Shown here: piece after piece, positions 37,131 through 46,580 of the stretch
How the letters are laid out: the number at the start of each line of letters is the position of its first letter
How positions within the stretch are numbered: the stretch's first letter is position 1
NCBI GenBank assembly: GCA_005877695.1
Contig: VBOA01000007.1
Span: 74,336 to 138,335, forward strand
Origin: Gammaproteobacteria bacterium
GTDB lineage: Bacteria > Pseudomonadota > Gammaproteobacteria > Diplorickettsiales > Diplorickettsiaceae
DNA: 64,000 nucleotides
Direction of reading: 5' to 3'
Notes under the pieces: generated by a model
What the model was told of the DNA's origin: nothing
The model's database searches: none
Seen by the model: the letters and a program-made list of their open reading frames with translations, nothing else
Translations under genes and position numbers: made by a program

Positions 37131-38037
37131 ACTTATGGCACACACTCATCATCACCATAATACATTGGTTACTTTAAATATAAGTTTTGCTATTGCTATT
37201 TTTTTAAATTCAAGTTTTTTACTAACAGAAGTGATTTACGGATTTATTGCTCACTCGGTGAGTTTATTGTCCGATGCGGTACACAATTTTGGTGATGTTT
37301 TAGGTTTGTTGATGTCTTGGGGGGCCAGCGTTTTAGTTAAAAGACGTGCGTCAAAACGTTATAGTTATGGTTATAAAAAATTAACTATTTTAGCTGCATT
37401 ATCCAATGCGTTATTACTTGTTTTAACATCTGCTTTAATCGTTTATGAATCTATTTATAGACTTAACAATCCAAGAGAAATTAATGAAGTTATTGTGACG
37501 ATCGTTGCTTTTATAGGAATGTTAATCAACGGAGGAACGGCTTTATTATTTATGCGGCAAAGTAGCACTGATCTTAATATAAAGGGGGCTTTTTTGCATT
37601 TAGCTTATGATGCACTTATTGCCCTTGGGGTTGTATTAGCGGGCGCTGCTATTTATTTTACTGGTTGGTTATGGATAGATCCGATAGTTGGGTTATTGAT
37701 TGTGAGTATCATTATTTGGGGTAGTTGGAATTTACTTCAACGTTCAGTAGAGCTAATTTTAGGTGCAGTTCCTTATGGAGTAAATCAGAAAGCGGTATAT
37801 ACTTATTTAAAAGAGTTGCCTGGGGTTCAAGAAGTTCACGATCTGCATATTTGGGGTTTAAGTACTCAAGAAACAGCACTAACTGCGCATTTAATCATGC
37901 CAGAAAGTCGTTTATCAGATGAGGAGTATTTAAAAATTAATCAATTTTTGGCTAAGGAATTTCATATTCAACATATAACTTTGCAAGTTGAGCAAGGACA
38001 AAAAAAATATCCTTGTGCGCAGTCTTTAATTTGCTAA
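37123..38037 (+). CDS. Cation diffusion facilitator (CzcD/ZitB-like)
   Basis: A 304-residue CDF transporter with six predicted helices. A short His-rich start (HTHHHHNT), SLLSDAVHNFGDVLGLL in helix 2 and HLAYDALIALGVVLAG in helix 5 give the HxxxD-type metal sites. A cytoplasmic ferredoxin-like domain follows (EVHDLHIWGLS). It probably exports zinc or a similar divalent metal against a proton gradient. The start may be 37123 or 37135; neither has a ribosome binding site, but overlap with lolA suggests coupling. Confidence 0.9.
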   Translation: MAKLMAHTHHHHNTLVTLNISFAIAIFLNSSFLLTEVIYGFIAHSVSLLSDAVHNFGDVLGLLMSWGASVLVKRRASKRYSYGYKKLTILAALSNALLLVLTSALIVYESIYRLNNPREINEVIVTIVAFIGMLINGGTALLFMRQSSTDLNIKGAFLHLAYDALIALGVVLAGAAIYFTGWLWIDPIVGLLIVSIIIWGSWNLLQRSVELILGAVPYGVNQKAVYTYLKELPGVQEVHDLHIWGLSTQETALTAHLIMPESRLSDEEYLKINQFLAKEFHIQHITLQVEQGQKKYPCAQSLIC

Positions 38038-38098
38038 TTTATTAAGAATTCATTGGCTTAAGCTTTAGGTAATTTCCAACAAATTTTTGGCCCATTTA

Positions 38099-38890
38099 AT
38101 GTTTTTTCTATTATATGTAACGATAGGTTTATTAGCCGGATTTTTAGCGGGGTTATTAGGTATAGGTGTAGGAACAATTTTAGTTCCTGGACTACTTGCC
38201 ATTTTTTCACATGCAAATATTCCTAATTATTTGCAAATGCATATGGCAACCAGTACCGCATTAACGTCTATTATTTTTACTTCGCTTATTGCTGTTTATC
38301 ATCAACAGCGTAGTTTTTCTATTAATTGGTTTTTATTTCGGCAGATAGTTCCAGGAATGGTTGTGGGCATAATAACTGGAGCTTTATTAGCTTTATTATT
38401 ATCTACACAAACTTTAAAACTATTATTTAGCTTATTTCTTTTTTCGGTTGCATTTAAACTATATTTTCATAGAAGTCCGACTATAAAAAAAGAAATTATA
38501 GTCCTAAATACTTTCAAAAAATGGTCCATAGGGTTTTTTATTGGAATTATTTCAGGATTGTTAGGTATTGGTGGGGGGACTATTTCAGTTCCGGTTTTTT
38601 TACGTTTGGGATTGTCTACGCATCATGCAATTGCGACTTCTTCTGCTTGTGTTTTGTTACTTGCAATCTTAGGGGCTATAACGTTTACTTTAACCGGCTT
38701 GCATGCTAATAATCTCCCATCCGGAAGTCTTGGATTTGTTTATTGGCCCGCAGTATTAGGTATATCGATAGGGAGTGTGCTTTTTGTTCCTTTAGGTACT
38801 GGACTTGGAAAACGCATTGCAGGGAATATTTTGCGTAGATATTTCGCTTTTTTTCTTTTTGTGTTAGGTATTACTCTTATAATCCATTAA
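38099..38890 (+). CDS. TauE/SafE-family membrane protein
   Basis: A 263-residue protein with about eight helices and the twin family motifs, one per half: GLLAGFLAGLLGIGVGTILVPGL and GFFIGIISGLLGIGGGTISVPVF. The family contains sulfite/sulfonate or organic anion exporters; the substrate here is unknown. ATG at 38099 is chosen; an in-frame TTG at 38087 is weaker. It lies 9 bases upstream of murI. Confidence 0.88.
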   Translation: MFFLLYVTIGLLAGFLAGLLGIGVGTILVPGLLAIFSHANIPNYLQMHMATSTALTSIIFTSLIAVYHQQRSFSINWFLFRQIVPGMVVGIITGALLALLLSTQTLKLLFSLFLFSVAFKLYFHRSPTIKKEIIVLNTFKKWSIGFFIGIISGLLGIGGGTISVPVFLRLGLSTHHAIATSSACVLLLAILGAITFTLTGLHANNLPSGSLGFVYWPAVLGISIGSVLFVPLGTGLGKRIAGNILRRYFAFFLFVLGITLIIH

Positions 38891-38899
38891 AGTATCAAT

Positions 38900-39715
38900 A
38901 TGTCTTCAAATCTTTTACAACCCATCGGCATATTTGATAGTGGTATTGGTGGCTTAACTGTCGCCCATGCTGTCACTAAGCTATTACCTAATGAATCTAT
39001 TATTTATTTTGGGGATACCGCCCATGCACCTTGGGGGGATAAGTCTGCTGCAGCCATTCAAGCTTATTCCATAAAAATTTGTGATATGTTGCTTAAGCAA
39101 AATTGCAAGCTAATTTTAATTGCTTGTAACTCAGCGTCGGCTGTTGCTTATGAGTTAGTTAAAGAATATGTAGGCCGTAAAGCGATGGTGGTTGATGTGA
39201 TTGACCCTATGATTGCCTATTTAGCTAAAAATTATATCAATAAAACAATAGGTTTGATTGGCACTAAGCAGACTATAAATTCCAATATCTATCGAAAAAA
39301 ATTAGATGAATTGGGTATTAATATTCGATTAAATACACTGGCTACCCCCCTACTTGTACCATTGATTGAGGAAGGTGTTATTGACCAATCCATTATGGCT
39401 GACGCGATTAAATCTTATTTGAGTGAATCGTCCCTTCATAATCTTGATGCCTTGGTTTTAGGGTGTACGCATTACCCTTTGATTAAACAGCAAATTAAAC
39501 ACTTTTATAACGATGCTACCATTATTATTGATTCAACGGATATTGTTGCAGAGGTGGTAAAAAATATACTTAAAGACAATGAACTACTGTCTCAGGCATC
39601 CAATACTCCCAAAAAGAAATTTTATGTTTCGGATTACACATCTGCATTCTCTGCTTTAGCGCGTCTTTTCTTTAAAATGCCAGTTATTTTGGAGAGATAT
39701 CCTTTATGGGAGTGA
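38900..39715 (+). CDS. murI: MurI, glutamate racemase
   Basis: A 271-residue enzyme making D-glutamate for peptidoglycan. The two catalytic cysteines are in ACNSASA and LGCTHYPL, with GIFDSGIGGLTV at the start and FGDTAHAPWGDK near residue 40. It is followed by a good terminator (39723-39750). Confidence 0.96.
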   Translation: MSSNLLQPIGIFDSGIGGLTVAHAVTKLLPNESIIYFGDTAHAPWGDKSAAAIQAYSIKICDMLLKQNCKLILIACNSASAVAYELVKEYVGRKAMVVDVIDPMIAYLAKNYINKTIGLIGTKQTINSNIYRKKLDELGINIRLNTLATPLLVPLIEEGVIDQSIMADAIKSYLSESSLHNLDALVLGCTHYPLIKQQIKHFYNDATIIIDSTDIVAEVVKNILKDNELLSQASNTPKKKFYVSDYTSAFSALARLFFKMPVILERYPLWE

Positions 39716-39722
39716 AACAGAA

Positions 39723-39750
39723 GGCGATGAAGTAGACTTCATCGGCTTTT
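39723..39750 (+). terminator. Rho-independent terminator after murI
   Basis: CGATGAAG (39725-39732), loop TAGA, CTTCATCG (39737-39744), then GC and TTTT (39747-39750). An eight-pair perfect stem with a U tract immediately downstream of murI. Confidence 0.75.
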
Positions 39751-39807
39751 AGCGTAAAATTGCTTATGGTAGAATAGGTAAATTTTTAGACTTACGAGGG
39801 AAGTGAT

Positions 39808-40482
39808 ATGGCTTCTAGTCAAATACGTTATAATCCAGGATTTGAATCTGTCTTAGCCACCAATACAGTATTACGTCAAACTTACATTCTTCTGGGATTA
39901 ACGCTGATTTTTAGTGCAATAACGGCTGGGCTTGCTATGTTTACCAATGCTCCGCCCTTAAATCCTTTTATTACACTTATAGGATATTTCGGATTATTGT
40001 TTTTGACCAATTATGCGCGTAATAGTTCTTGGGGTCTATTATCGGTCTTTGGTTTAACTGGATTCATGGGATATACACTAGGTCCAATTTTAAATCATTA
40101 TATTCATGGATTTACCAATGGGCATGAATTAGTCATGATGTCGTTGGGCGCTACGGGACTTATCTTTTTTACCCTATCAGCCTATGCGTTAACCACCAAA
40201 AAAGACTTTAGTTTCATGACAAGTTTTTTGTTGGTGGGGATGGTAGTCGCTTTTCTAGCGAGCTTAGCTACACTTTTCTTTCATATATCCGTTTTAATGC
40301 TTACCTTGTCTGCGGTGTTTGTTTTATTATCATCGGGCATTATTTTATTGCAAACAAGCCAAATTATTCATGGCGGTGAAACTAATTATATTATGGCAAC
40401 CGTAACGCTTTATGTATCTCTTTATAATATATTTTTGAGTTTATTAAACTTACTTGGAGCATTTAGCGGCAATCGCGATTAA
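39808..40482 (+). CDS. yccA: YccA, Bax inhibitor-1 family membrane protein
   Basis: A 224-residue protein with seven membrane helices of the BI-1/TMBIM family. The start (NPGFESVLATNTVLRQTYILLGLTLIFSA) and the end with LYVSLYNIFLSLLNLLGAF match E. coli YccA, which modulates the FtsH protease. It has a strong ribosome binding site (GAGGGAAG). As in E. coli, tusE is the next gene, though 243 bp away. Confidence 0.92.
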   Translation: MASSQIRYNPGFESVLATNTVLRQTYILLGLTLIFSAITAGLAMFTNAPPLNPFITLIGYFGLLFLTNYARNSSWGLLSVFGLTGFMGYTLGPILNHYIHGFTNGHELVMMSLGATGLIFFTLSAYALTTKKDFSFMTSFLLVGMVVAFLASLATLFFHISVLMLTLSAVFVLLSSGIILLQTSQIIHGGETNYIMATVTLYVSLYNIFLSLLNLLGAFSGNRD

Positions 40483-40640
40483 AGATTGCTTCAATATCTG
40501 ATTTAAAGAGATAGCTAGAATCAAGGTAAATTTTTAAGATAGCTACGCGTCTTGGCTAATTTCTGGCCTTAAAATAGCTTTATTTTTGTTCTATTGGGCT
40601 GGAACAGAAAAAGCTTCTCAACTATCATTTAAAGGAATCT

Positions 40641-40670
40641 TTTAAGCAGAGAAATAAAACTCTGCTTAAA
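40641..40670. terminator. Perfect 11-bp inverted repeat, terminator-like
   Basis: TTTAAGCAGAG (40641-40651), 8-base loop, CTCTGCTTAAA (40660-40670). It lies between yccA and tusE. No clean U run follows on either strand, so termination is likely but unproven. Confidence 0.45.
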
Positions 40671-40725
40671 TTGCTTCATCTTAACTTTTAATAAGCTATG
40701 TAGTTGTCTTGACACCAGGTAGTAA

Positions 40726-41061
40726 ATGTCAGTTTTAATATTTAATGGGGAGAAAATTTTAACCGATCAATTCGGGTATCTGGTTCATTCTGCCGATTGG
40801 CACGAAGAAGTAGCCACTATAATAGCAAAAGATGAAGCAATAATACTTATTAAAGATCATTGGCATGTTATCTATTTTCTGCGAAATTTTTATCAGCAAT
40901 ACCACAAAACTCCCCCGATTAGAATGTTGGTTAATCAATTATCGGTACAATTAGGTTCTGATAAAGCGTGTAGTATCTATTTAAATAATCTATTTCCTAA
41001 AGGCATACTTAAGCAAGCAAGTAAGTTGGCAGGATTGCCTAGGCCTACCCGTTGCATGTAA
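40726..41061 (+). CDS. tusE: TusE, sulfur relay protein (DsrC family)
   Basis: A 111-residue DsrC-like protein. The ending GLPRPTRCM keeps the penultimate catalytic cysteine that accepts sulfur from TusBCD and hands it to MnmA for 2-thiouridine formation. The body (DWHEEVATIIAKDEAI, HWHVIYFLRNFYQQYH) fits the family, with normal length. TusA-D are not in the window. Confidence 0.93.
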   Translation: MSVLIFNGEKILTDQFGYLVHSADWHEEVATIIAKDEAIILIKDHWHVIYFLRNFYQQYHKTPPIRMLVNQLSVQLGSDKACSIYLNNLFPKGILKQASKLAGLPRPTRCM

Positions 41062-41063
41062 TC

Positions 41064-41085
41064 TATTCGAAAAAATTTTCGAATA
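41064..41085. repeat. 10-bp inverted repeat after tusE
   Basis: TATTCGAAAA (41064-41073) and its inverse TTTTCGAATA (41076-41085) with a 2-base centre, 3 bases after the tusE stop. It could end tusE transcription or act as an operator for the next gene. Confidence 0.4.
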
Positions 41086-41126
41086 AAATTAAACTGTAAA
41101 AAATATCAATAATTTAAGGCGGAAAC

Positions 41127-43202
41127 ATGAATGCCAAAGAAATTGAGAATCTGATCAAAGATTCAATAAAAAGTGAAAAATTGCAGCGCTACTTACTGAG
41201 CTGTCTTGAAAATGAAAGCAAGCTCAATTCTTTAAGTAGGCATTCATTTCTAATCGAAAAAGCTACAAAGAATCTAAAAAATAAAATAAAAATTTGTCAA
41301 AAAATTGAAGAGGATTTACCTAATGAGTTTATTTTGCCAGGAGATTCTTTACTTTTGACAGAAAAGCTGGAAGCTTTAAGGCTTAATTTATCTATTTTAT
41401 ATGCCAATAAAATATATGAATTAACTGAAGATGACTACAATGAAATAAAAACCTTTATTTATAAGATTTTAAATTTTCATAACATTCATCTTAAATTAAA
41501 AGTATTTGATTTAACTAAAAAATTATTAGAAAGGACTACTGAATTTCTTAAGTTCAATAAGGATTTTATAGCCGTTTTAGATTTATTAAAATTGTTCATT
41601 AATGACCCTTATTCTTTTAAATCAGAACATTTACAGAATATAAATAATTTATCTGAAAAAGAGATAAAGAAGGATTTTTATGGGATAGTTTATGAATTAA
41701 ATAAGAAATTAGTTTTCCACGATTTGTTGAATCAGCTATTATTGATTATAAGAAGTAGTGATAAATCATTTCTGATGCAGTTTAATCTGAAATTTATTAC
41801 TAATTGTATCCAAGATCAAACAATCGATGCGGATGATTGTAGACAACTTTTGACTTTGGTTTTTCAATCACTTAAATGTTATGAGTTAGTATCTAAAAAT
41901 GGATTTTCAAATATTAGAAATAATATACTGAGTCTAAAAAGTTTAACTGATTATTTACTAGAATTTGAAAAAGAATTTGAAGAAAGGTTACCGAAAATAA
42001 AGTTAGAATTAGAAAAATCCTTGCCAAAACTGACAACAGACGAATCACAAGAATCTGATATTGGAATTTATTTCCCAGCTTCAATTAAAAACAAAAAATT
42101 AATGATTAAGTTCTATGAAACTAAATCTCAAATTTTAGAAAAAAGTATAAACCCCTATAATTCTTTTATGCAATATTTAACCAATGGGTTAGAAAAAATT
42201 AGCACTACTGCTAATCAAGTTAAAATAAATGCAAAAGCAGTAGCGGTAGATATCGGAGGGAATTTAAAAGAATTTACAGGAACAAATACTGAGCGACTAA
42301 AAGAACTCATCACTAAAAAGTCTGAAAATTGTAGTTTAGAAGAGAATGGAGAAATTGCTGAGAATAATCTAAAACTTAAAGATTCATTAATAAAGGCACA
42401 AACTGAGCTATGCACTATTAAAGAAAGATTAGATATATGGAATTCGTTACTGCTTAATTATCATATTGAACGGCATACCAACAATAAAGCATCAAGAGAT
42501 TTAGATCCAAAACCTGAATTTCTGTTGACGACAGTGATAGATCTGCACGCAACTATTGATAAAAAATTTAACGAATTAACTCGAAAAATTCTTGATGAAT
42601 TTGAAAATACAAATGCTACGATAAAAAGAAAAGGTTATTGGCTAGAAAAATCACCGATCAATAAACCTAGTTTTGTTGAAAAACTACAGCGAGGATATTT
42701 TAATATTGATTTTTCAATAAAAAAAATTCAAGCTAAGTTGGGCGACGCCCCATCTTTCTGTGAAATTACTGATTTTATCTCGCAACGGGGTTTATGGACA
42801 TTACTGTTTGACTTCGGTATTGTATGCTGGCCTTGGATGAATAAAAGTGCTTTTGCCCATAGCTGGGCGGAACAACTATGTTTACCTGAAATCATTAACG
42901 AAACTAAAGAATTAAAGAACTTAGGCGACAAAGAAGAATTTCTTGAAAAAATAATAATATTATCAAAAGGTTTTTTCCTTTATAAAAACCAAGCAATTGT
43001 TCAGATTCTAAAAGATTTTAAAAGTTCTATAGTCATCACGTATGGGATATTAGAATCAATAAACCAAAAAATAGAGAAGAGTCTAAATGAATGTAATTAT
43101 GTTTCTCCCTTAAGTTCTCCAATAAATGGATTATTTGGTAAAATATCATCTCAGTCAAAAGTTAATTTAATGACGGATTCAACGCTAACGTTGTCTGCGT
43201 GA
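41127..43202 (+). CDS. Large unrecognised protein, possible effector (691 aa)
   Basis: A 691-residue protein I do not recognise. It is mostly helical, rich in Lys, Glu, Leu and Asn, with no signal peptide or clear membrane helix. Several stretches could form coiled coils (for example about 270-300 EKEFEERLPKIKLELEKSLP and about 395-440). A more hydrophobic aromatic segment lies near 570-590 (LWTLLFDFGIVCWPWMNKS). It has a strong ribosome binding site (AAGGCGGA) and is followed 90 bp later by a second unrecognised protein. Size, composition and lack of recognisable domains resemble Legionella/Coxiella-type secreted effectors; this is inference only. Confidence 0.75.
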   Translation: MNAKEIENLIKDSIKSEKLQRYLLSCLENESKLNSLSRHSFLIEKATKNLKNKIKICQKIEEDLPNEFILPGDSLLLTEKLEALRLNLSILYANKIYELTEDDYNEIKTFIYKILNFHNIHLKLKVFDLTKKLLERTTEFLKFNKDFIAVLDLLKLFINDPYSFKSEHLQNINNLSEKEIKKDFYGIVYELNKKLVFHDLLNQLLLIIRSSDKSFLMQFNLKFITNCIQDQTIDADDCRQLLTLVFQSLKCYELVSKNGFSNIRNNILSLKSLTDYLLEFEKEFEERLPKIKLELEKSLPKLTTDESQESDIGIYFPASIKNKKLMIKFYETKSQILEKSINPYNSFMQYLTNGLEKISTTANQVKINAKAVAVDIGGNLKEFTGTNTERLKELITKKSENCSLEENGEIAENNLKLKDSLIKAQTELCTIKERLDIWNSLLLNYHIERHTNNKASRDLDPKPEFLLTTVIDLHATIDKKFNELTRKILDEFENTNATIKRKGYWLEKSPINKPSFVEKLQRGYFNIDFSIKKIQAKLGDAPSFCEITDFISQRGLWTLLFDFGIVCWPWMNKSAFAHSWAEQLCLPEIINETKELKNLGDKEEFLEKIIILSKGFFLYKNQAIVQILKDFKSSIVITYGILESINQKIEKSLNECNYVSPLSSPINGLFGKISSQSKVNLMTDSTLTLSA

Positions 43203-43292
43203 TAACTTTGGGTTGTCCATTTAGTATAATAAAAAAAACATTAAAAATTTTTCGTGTAAATTATAATAATAAAAATACTAAAGAGAATTTAA

Positions 43293-45221
43293 ATGACTCT
43301 TGAAACTGAATCAGGCTCTATAATTAAAATAATTGAAGAGCAATGTAATGGCATTATTGAAAAAATAACTCATCGTCAAGCTTCTAACGGTACGGATGTC
43401 CAGACAGCATTAAAAGAATTTATTGGTAATCCCCGCTTATCTATAAATTTTAATTTTCTTGGAGATTTGTCGAAAAAATTAGTGTCATCCTATGGTAAAT
43501 CTTTATCGAAGTTTTCTAACCCCATAAAAACTGAAGTTAAGAGTCAACCCGCAGTTGAATTGATGACAGAAGCAGGGTTATCAAATCCATTGCCTTTTAA
43601 CGAAGCAACTGAGGATTTCAATAATCAACCCCAGGCTAAAAACAAAGTTAAAACAAGAGTAATTGATTTTGATGAAGATGGAAAAGGATATGTGGTTAAT
43701 AAAATAAAAAGAGTAAGAAAAAAAAATTTCAGTTCATATGAGAATAAAAATATACAAAACTGTAATTCAGATTATCTATTTAAAAATGAATCGCAATTTA
43801 CTAAAGATATACGCGAAGCATTTTTTTTTATAAATATCTTAAGAAAAAATGAAATAAATTATAATTATGAAAAAAGTATCAAAGGCATTTTCCAATCATT
43901 CGCATTAGAAGAATTTAAATCAGTTATTTGTAAGAAAATCTATGATTTAAAAGACCAGAGTTCCAAAAATTTTTTTTACGAATATAATAAAATCAAACTT
44001 TTCTTGTTACCCAATTTTTCTGATATCCAAAGTGAATATCGAGATAATTTTTTATTACTCACTAATTTTTCGATTTTAGAAAAGTTAGCTAAAAAAGCCG
44101 ACATAATTGCAGATAATATTAATACGTTAATGCCCATTCTTGATGATATTATTAAACTTTATTCTGAATGGAATATTAATTATGAATTCAGTGAATTTTA
44201 TATAGTAAAAGATAGTTTCAATGCTAAGTTTAACAACAATACCTTTGTGTATTATTTAGAGAATGTAATCTTTTTACTTGAAGAAAATAAATTAAAACTT
44301 GATAAAATTAGTTTGGATTTTCATTGTGAAGTTTCAAATACTACGTTAAAAAATATAGAAAATATAAAAATAAAAATTAATAAATTGAGATCTGATTTAT
44401 CAATTAATCGGTTTTTGAAAGAACAGCAAGAAGCGATACAATGCTATTTTGATAAACACCTGCAGATAAATTTAGATTATTCCCAAACACATACCGATTC
44501 CTTATTATATAAATTTTTAATTAAACTATATGAATTTATATTGAATTTGTTTAACATTAATTTTTTTATTAATAACATTAGTAATCTGGTTTTTTTTGCG
44601 AAAAAATTGGATATATTTAATCTACATTTAGATTGTATATCAGTTGATAGAATTTATAATGAATTTACTTTAAAATTAACCTGGTTAGAATTTCTTAAAA
44701 ACGGAATCAATCCTTTTTTCTTAGCTTCTATATCATTTAAAAAAAATCTTTCTGAAAAACTTTTTCTATATATAGTTAATCTTAAATTTTTACATACCAT
44801 AAGGTTTAATTTTCCCATAGAGTCTTTTTCTAATGGACATAAATTAGCAAATGATTTGCTGTTAATACGACTTAGCCTGGAGAATGCTAAAATTGGAACC
44901 ATAAATGATTTAATTTGTTTTTATGAGAAAGATAATATTAATTTACCAAAAGTTGGCGAACAAATAATTAAGTTACTAAACGATAATGAAGCATTCAAGG
45001 AGTATTTAAAAGCTCTGGTCATATTAGTTCAAAATACTCAGGCTTTAAATGAAGAATTTTCTATATTATGTAATACCACTCAGAAAAATATCGCCAATAC
45101 GTGGGAAATCCAAATGAGCGACTGCTTCTCGCAGCATATTAGCAGAGGCAATTATCTATTTAGGTTACCTCAAACTACTCATCAGGTACCTTTCTCAAGT
45201 CGAATTATACACAAAATCTAA
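43293..45221 (+). CDS. Large unrecognised protein, possible effector (642 aa)
   Basis: A 642-residue protein I do not recognise. There is no signal peptide. A basic, low-complexity stretch lies near 120-150 (RVIDFDEDGKGYVVNKIKRVRKKN), followed by a long helical region very rich in Asn, Ile, Phe and Lys. A hydrophobic segment near 410-440 (KFLIKLYEFILNLFNINFFI, core only) could touch a membrane. It has no evident similarity to its upstream neighbour beyond composition. Its very AT-rich codon use is stronger than in nearby housekeeping genes. Same strand and spacing suggest a pair with 41127. Function unknown. Confidence 0.75.
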   Translation: MTLETESGSIIKIIEEQCNGIIEKITHRQASNGTDVQTALKEFIGNPRLSINFNFLGDLSKKLVSSYGKSLSKFSNPIKTEVKSQPAVELMTEAGLSNPLPFNEATEDFNNQPQAKNKVKTRVIDFDEDGKGYVVNKIKRVRKKNFSSYENKNIQNCNSDYLFKNESQFTKDIREAFFFINILRKNEINYNYEKSIKGIFQSFALEEFKSVICKKIYDLKDQSSKNFFYEYNKIKLFLLPNFSDIQSEYRDNFLLLTNFSILEKLAKKADIIADNINTLMPILDDIIKLYSEWNINYEFSEFYIVKDSFNAKFNNNTFVYYLENVIFLLEENKLKLDKISLDFHCEVSNTTLKNIENIKIKINKLRSDLSINRFLKEQQEAIQCYFDKHLQINLDYSQTHTDSLLYKFLIKLYEFILNLFNINFFINNISNLVFFAKKLDIFNLHLDCISVDRIYNEFTLKLTWLEFLKNGINPFFLASISFKKNLSEKLFLYIVNLKFLHTIRFNFPIESFSNGHKLANDLLLIRLSLENAKIGTINDLICFYEKDNINLPKVGEQIIKLLNDNEAFKEYLKALVILVQNTQALNEEFSILCNTTQKNIANTWEIQMSDCFSQHISRGNYLFRLPQTTHQVPFSSRIIHKI

Positions 45222-45229
45222 AATTATCA

Positions 45230-45784
45230 TTATTTCCATTTTATATTACAACCCATGCTTGGTATTTGTTGTGGATTAACCGGTTTGTCTTGAAGAATAT
45301 TATCTAAAGCTGAGCGGATGTCTGTACCTGTTACTGAGATTTTATTGCCGGGCCTAGATCCGTCTAATTGGCCTCGATATACACAGAGGAAGTTTTCATC
45401 GAAAACAAAAAAATCAGGCGTGCACGTTGCTTGATAGGCTTTGGCTGTCTTTTGGGTTTCATCATAGAGGTAAGGAAAGCTAAAACCTAGTTGTTTAGCG
45501 AGTTGAGTCATTTTTTCAGGAGCATCTTCTGGGTAAGCAATAGCATCATTAGCGCTGATAGCCACAAACGCGATACCTTTCGCTTGATAATCCTTAGCTA
45601 AACAAACCAGCTCGTGTATGACATGTTTTACGTAGGGGCAATGATTGCAAATAAACATAATAACAGTGGCCTTCGAACCTTGGCTATCTTTTAAACTATA
45701 AAATTTTCCGGTAATTGTATCCAAAAGTTTAAAATCAGGTGCTGGAGTGCCCAACGCTAGCATATTAGAAGACGTTAAGGCCAT
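45230..45784 (-). CDS. Peroxiredoxin/thioredoxin-fold protein (PRX-like)
   Basis: A 184-residue AhpC/TSA-like protein with motif [13 protein letters not shown], the redox-type CxxC of this subgroup, and a later [20 protein letters not shown] and [10 protein letters not shown]. Members are widespread, and most have no proven role; thiol-peroxide reduction or thiol-disulfide exchange is likely. ATG at 45784 is used because AGGGAG lies 7 bases before it. No signal peptide. It diverges from tdk. Confidence 0.88.
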   Translation of the reverse strand: MALTSSNMLALGTPAPDFKLLDTITGKFYSLKDSQGSKATVIMFICNHCPYVKHVIHELVCLAKDYQAKGIAFVAISANDAIAYPEDAPEKMTQLAKQLGFSFPYLYDETQKTAKAYQATCTPDFFVFDENFLCVYRGQLDGSRPGNKISVTGTDIRSALDNILQDKPVNPQQIPSMGCNIKWK

Positions 45785-45851
45785 AAAGTTTCTCCCTATT
45801 TGCAATTGTTCCAGGTATTATAACCCAAACCTTCATTTATTAAATTCAATT

Positions 45852-46436
45852 ATGGCAAAACTTTATTTTTATTATTCAGCAATGAATGCAGGCAAAAGTA
45901 CCGCATTGTTACAAGCAAGTTATAATTATCAAGAACGAGGCTTACAGACTCTATTGTTTGCACCAGCCATTGATGATCGCCATCAATCAGGATGCATAAC
46001 TTCAAGGATTGGTTTAAAAGCCCAGGCAAATTTATTTGCTCCAAAAGACAATTTACTTGAGCAAGTGGAGGGCTATTTAAATCAAAAACAAGAATTAAAA
46101 TGTATTTTATTCGACGAAGCTCAATTTTTGACCAAAAATCAAGTTTTCCAGTTGACCTTAGTTGTTGATCGTTTAAATATCCCAGTTTTATGTTATGGAT
46201 TGCGTAGTGATTTTCGCGCTGAACCTTTTGAAGGAAGTTTGTACTTATTAATATGGGCTGATGAGATTAACGAGATAAAAACAGTCTGCTATTGTGGGCG
46301 CAAAGCGATTATGAATATTAGGTTTGATGCTGAAAATCATAAAATTACTGAGGGTAAACAAATAGAAATTGGCGGGAATGAACGCTATGTTGCAGTTTGT
46401 AGAAAGCATTTTGAGTTAACAGAGGCCAAGCTCTAG
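45852..46436 (+). CDS. tdk: Thymidine kinase (type II)
   Basis: A 194-residue kinase for salvage of thymidine. P-loop region [15 protein letters not shown], the DEAQFL motif, and a zinc-binding part with CYCGRKA and a later CRKH. The ATG at 45852 is chosen because the family starts there ([16 protein letters not shown]); the longer open frame begins inside the divergent gene. Length is normal. Confidence 0.94.
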   Translation: MAKLYFYYSAMNAGKSTALLQASYNYQERGLQTLLFAPAIDDRHQSGCITSRIGLKAQANLFAPKDNLLEQVEGYLNQKQELKCILFDEAQFLTKNQVFQLTLVVDRLNIPVLCYGLRSDFRAEPFEGSLYLLIWADEINEIKTVCYCGRKAIMNIRFDAENHKITEGKQIEIGGNERYVAVCRKHFELTEAKL

Positions 46437-46580
46437 CCAATTTTCTTAAGATCTCCTTCATGATTGGATAAATCGGCTTAATTTTAGTTTCTTTTAATAT
46501 TTTCTTAATTTTCTCTACTTAAAATAAACCATTGGTTCTTCATATTTCTAGTAATTAGCTTATGTTCAGAAGGGAATTTT

